NCBI GenBank assembly: GCA_029851415.1
Contig: CM056744.1
Coordinates: 120,312,838 to 120,376,837 of the forward strand
Length of the DNA stretch: 64,000 nt
Origin: Eretmocerus hayati
Taxonomy: Eukaryota > Arthropoda > Insecta > Hymenoptera > Aphelinidae
Reading direction: 5' to 3'
The translations under genes were made by a program, and so were the position numbers. Below, piece after piece: positions 60,541 to 64,000 of the stretch; positions within the stretch are counted from its first letter, which is position 1, and each line of letters opens with the position of its first letter. The notes below the pieces were generated by a model, which was given only the letters and a program-made list of their open reading frames with translations, ran no database searches and was not told the origin of the DNA.

Positions 60541-63074
60541 GTGCACAAGGCGTGGGATTTGGCAGCTGGTAACAACCCTAGCAATATTTCGGTGACGTGC
60601 AGTTAGTTGGGAGGTTCATCAGAGCAATGGTGAAATTTTCATGGTTCTCCAACAAGACCCCTGCGACTCAAAAGTTCTAACCAAAGCTATTTGGTCTTAA
60701 ACAACAGACTATTCACAGTGCATAAGCAAAAACAGCCTAAAAGTCATCTTACTCGATCTGGAACTCAAAATTCTTTTGACCAAGAACAAACGAATTATAT
60801 ATGTGTCTCAATTTTCATGGATCAAAATTTTGAAGTTTAAAAAATAAGTTTATTCTTCCTGAAACTCGATGGAAAATCATTCAAATTAGAACAGCAAATT
60901 CTATAAGAGCCTTGAAATATGCAGGATCGAAGCTTTTAACTCCAAAGTAAATTCATTATATGCTCGACTGAATCTAGAGACTCGATACTGATTATTACTG
61001 AGGTAAACAATTTGGTGATTGTCGAATTTTCGCATAGTCTCAAAGAATATTTATGGCGGAGTTGGTTAATTTCAATGATTGTATCCGACGATCTCAAGAG
61101 TAGAAAATGATGAAAGAGAGTGGGACAAAGAAATATCGGGACAACAAAGAAAGAAATAATGAGGAGGTGAGCAGTGGGCCGAGTAAGACGCACCAGCAGA
61201 GCCTGTGAACCGGGAAATTGTGGGCAAAAAGTCTGCGGTAGCTGTAAGAGAAAATGATGAAGAGAAAAGGCGGATGCTTTGCAGTCAAGGTGGCAAAATT
61301 CCCGGTTTTCTTTCATCATGCGCGCCAGGCGGCATCAACAATACGCTCATTTTCAGTGACCCATAACGATACGAAAGTCTGCCCATTCTTGATGAGGAAA
61401 GGCTAGAAGAGAGGCATCAATACTCGCATCAATATCAACAAACCATGGATTGGTCATTTCATATTTCCATTTTAAATCCATCATCCAAACGCTTCAAGGG
61501 AACTGATCAATTATTCCATAAAAAAATGATACACTTTTTAATTCTGATCATGATTATAATGATGTGTGCTAAATCGGTTCCTTGACTGGATAGAAACTCA
61601 TACTGGAAATAATTTCTACATAAAATTTTCTCTCTCTTCCTTCCGTGTTCTCTTTTGTCTTCTCTAATAGGGTTAGAGATGCAGATTTGAATCAAAGTGA
61701 GAGTTGACGGTGCTTTTTCATGTTCTGCGGATAAAATTGAGGCTGAGGTATGGGCTACTATCAAATTTAGGTAATTGGAATGAGAGGTGCAGAATTCCCA
61801 AAATTGGAAAAAGTGCACAATTGTCGAGAATCACCCGGTCATGCGGTTCCATGAATGTCCAGGAATAGCGGGGGATCGATTTCAGGCCAATAAATGCAGC
61901 TGCAGCAGTGCCCGCGAGCACAGTTGATTATAGAGTCGAATTACAAGTCAGCCCCATGCAGATGCAGTTACACGCTTGCATAGTAGGATAAACCGCTTCC
62001 AAATGCACGCACACGAATAATAGTGTCCAGCTTCAAAAACGGGATATCATCGTTTCGCAGAACTGCAAACGAGCTTCGAATTCACCGGGGGAGATACTAT
62101 ATATACGTCAACAACCCATGTCAATCGAGTTCAGTTTTTTTGCACTCATTCGAATTCACGCTCTGTAAAGTTATGATATGCGTATCTGTAGCATGTTCGA
62201 ATGCTCAGGGGAGAATATGACGTGTTGGTCCTGGGGCGCTTATCGATGTCGCGATCTCAGCCACAGAAACGTCATCGGGTTGCTAGATCGTTATTCACCT
62301 TGTTCAGTTCTGGTCATTAGGTTATCGGGATTCGTCGATTCAATCACTGCGTGGGCCATTTGTGAATATTCCCGTGGGGTGAGGTTCTCGATAACAGTGA
62401 TGTGACATGATTGCGTGAGATCGAGAGTCTCAGAATCATGAATAAAAGTGTATCTCTAACAATTTTACCATGCCACGATCATCATGAAAGACAGACGCCA
62501 TCGTCATTCATCATCTTTCAAGTCTTCCTGAAATCTAGTCTTGCAATCAGAAGATAAGACAAATTCGCACCATATAGCGTGTTTTTGGATCCATTTTCAT
62601 CCACGTCATGTAAGGGATTCTTCCCCCAATCTGAATTCAGATATTGGCTTGCAGATGACTCCGCAAGGATGAAAAGTATTGCTGACTCTAAAAATAACCA
62701 GGAAGTGGATTCTACAGGCACCTAGAGCCCAAAGGGGTGCCTATGGAGAGTGCCCTTCTTATCCCATCCTATATTAGAATCTCCAAAGTCAATTTGCAAA
62801 GCAGGGCTCTGTAGATTGAGAGACTTGTAGATTAATATCCCAGATAAACCAGAGCCTACGATCCCTTGTGATCCCCAATCCTCGGCTCTTCAACGACTCT
62901 CTCGTCAAGTATCAATTTTCTCATACGATTGGTGGCATCACCCATTGATGGGACTATTCTCCGCACTTTTTACCACGAACAAGAAGAAAAACTTTTCTCA
63001 TACTGCTCTGATCCTGAACATAGTCATCCACAGTAAAGACACTCTTGAAAATTTACCCTGAGCAAACGTGTGTA
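60541..63074. other. Anonymous DNA
   Basis: No gene is recognised. A TATATATA at 62098 followed by TTCAGTT at 62130 is a weak TATA/initiator pair. Confidence 0.4.
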
Positions 63075-63420
63075 TGTGTAAAACCCCAATAGTAGGCTTG
63101 TTCCTTGTGTGCAAGTGGTTAAAGAAGCTCCCATACCAACTGACAACGGGTACAAGACTAGAGACTTACACGATATCTTTGCGGCGCACTCGCCTGGGGA
63201 TATAATACATGGGCGCTGGCTCTTTTTATCGGCGGCGAGTAGCCCACTTTTGCTGAAACTACACCCGCCAACTCTCGTATCCTGCTACCCACATACGAGA
63301 CGGAGCTGATGCCGAGCCCTTTTGAGGGCTGTGTCGAAATGATAAGGCTGGTGCTCGGCGGACTTTGGTCGGAGTTAGTCTAGTGGACCCGCACGTTTGC
63401 GGAATTGTCTGCTGCAGCTC
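63075..63420 (+). other. GC-richer unassigned block with hairpin and A-box-like motif
   Basis: It contains a GCCGAGCCC to GGTGCTCGGC hairpin (about 63312-63360) and a TAGTCTAGTGG A-box-like motif (about 63376) without a properly spaced B box. It could be a repeat or RNA-derived element. Confidence 0.25.
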
Positions 63421-64000
63421 ATTCAACGCTGTGTGTCTCTGTATTTCGATTTTTCATCCGTTTGTGATTCCGGTCTCAATATTCCACTACATTGAGATGA
63501 GATGTATGACCATGACATGACATGGTCGTAGGTGCCTTACAAGAATATTGGGCAAATAATCTGTAAGAAACCTTTGTGAACACATTAGCCTAAAAGTTGT
63601 TCCTGTCCTGACTTTTTCCTTCAAAGATGAGTACTTTGCAGTCAAAACTCGTGTGACCGAGGTGCCAACATGATCTCTGAGGGCAAGTAATATTAGCCGA
63701 TAACCAAGTTAACCAAGCGTTGCTGGCTTGTTTGAATCCGGATTTGCAATTGGAAAAATTCTCAACCACTGTGATCTTCCTCAATAACTCGAATTGTTGA
63801 CTATTTTCAGAGTAATTTACGAGAATACTTTGATGCTCTATAAAAGTACTCATATATTAAGTACTACAGTATTTCTTGCTTAATGCAATTGCCACTAATA
63901 AAATCAATCGTTCAATGTGATCGGAATCGCTGGTGCCGATTCTTTTCTATACTGAACAATGTAATACAACCATTTCCGGATGTAAAAACCACTCGCTTAT
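63421..64000. other. Anonymous DNA
   Basis: No feature is recognised up to the window end. Confidence 0.5.

Noticed and set aside
1..64000. CRISPR array or bacterial operon
   Set aside because: No regularly spaced identical short repeats with unique spacers, no cas-like frames, and the sequence is plainly eukaryotic.

Overview
This is eukaryotic nuclear DNA, most probably from an insect or another arthropod. It has no operons, ribosome binding sites or dense coding. Its long AT-rich stretches are broken by CpG-rich islands, microsatellites, tRNA-derived retroposons, hAT-like and TTAA-type non-autonomous transposons, and splice-site-bounded exon-like blocks. I cannot name the species; a hymenopteran is only a guess.

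Layout. (1) 1-4978: two nearly identical direct repeats of at least 1213 bp (four differences seen) flank a GC-rich unit with one intact 771-codon ORF (1299-3614). The repeats end in CA, carry AATAAA near that end, and are followed by a site resembling a tRNA-Lys primer-binding site. I read this as a young, non-autonomous LTR-type element without gag or pol. Its ORF encodes a disordered, nuclear-looking protein with a degenerate bZIP-like basic segment. This is the most interesting object in the window. (2) 5.6-13.7 kb: a cluster of foldback and TIR elements and a complete SINE-like retroposon with a 14-bp target-site duplication. (3) 18.0-20.1 kb: a composite of 10-bp and CCCTAT-type repeats. 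(4) 20-48 kb: mostly anonymous DNA with scattered MITEs, a possible first coding exon on the minus strand (30183-30407), candidate core promoters and possible conserved non-coding blocks. (5) 49.0-50.8 kb: a candidate spliced transcription unit on the plus strand, hit by a short poly-A retroposon. (6) 50.8-56.7 kb: a 182-bp tandem duplication, three more foldbacks and a complete 1853-bp non-autonomous hAT element with a perfect 8-bp TSD and oppositely oriented internal arrays of about 80-bp units. (7) 58.7-60.5 kb: a degenerate repeat tract and a GC-rich repeat-like island; the rest is anonymous.

The window therefore holds one confident protein gene, inside a mobile element, plus a few weak host exon candidates. 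Its main content is non-autonomous transposable elements. Two unrelated-looking foldbacks share one core, two TTAA elements share a terminal motif, and several hairpins are long enough to be possible double-stranded RNA sources.
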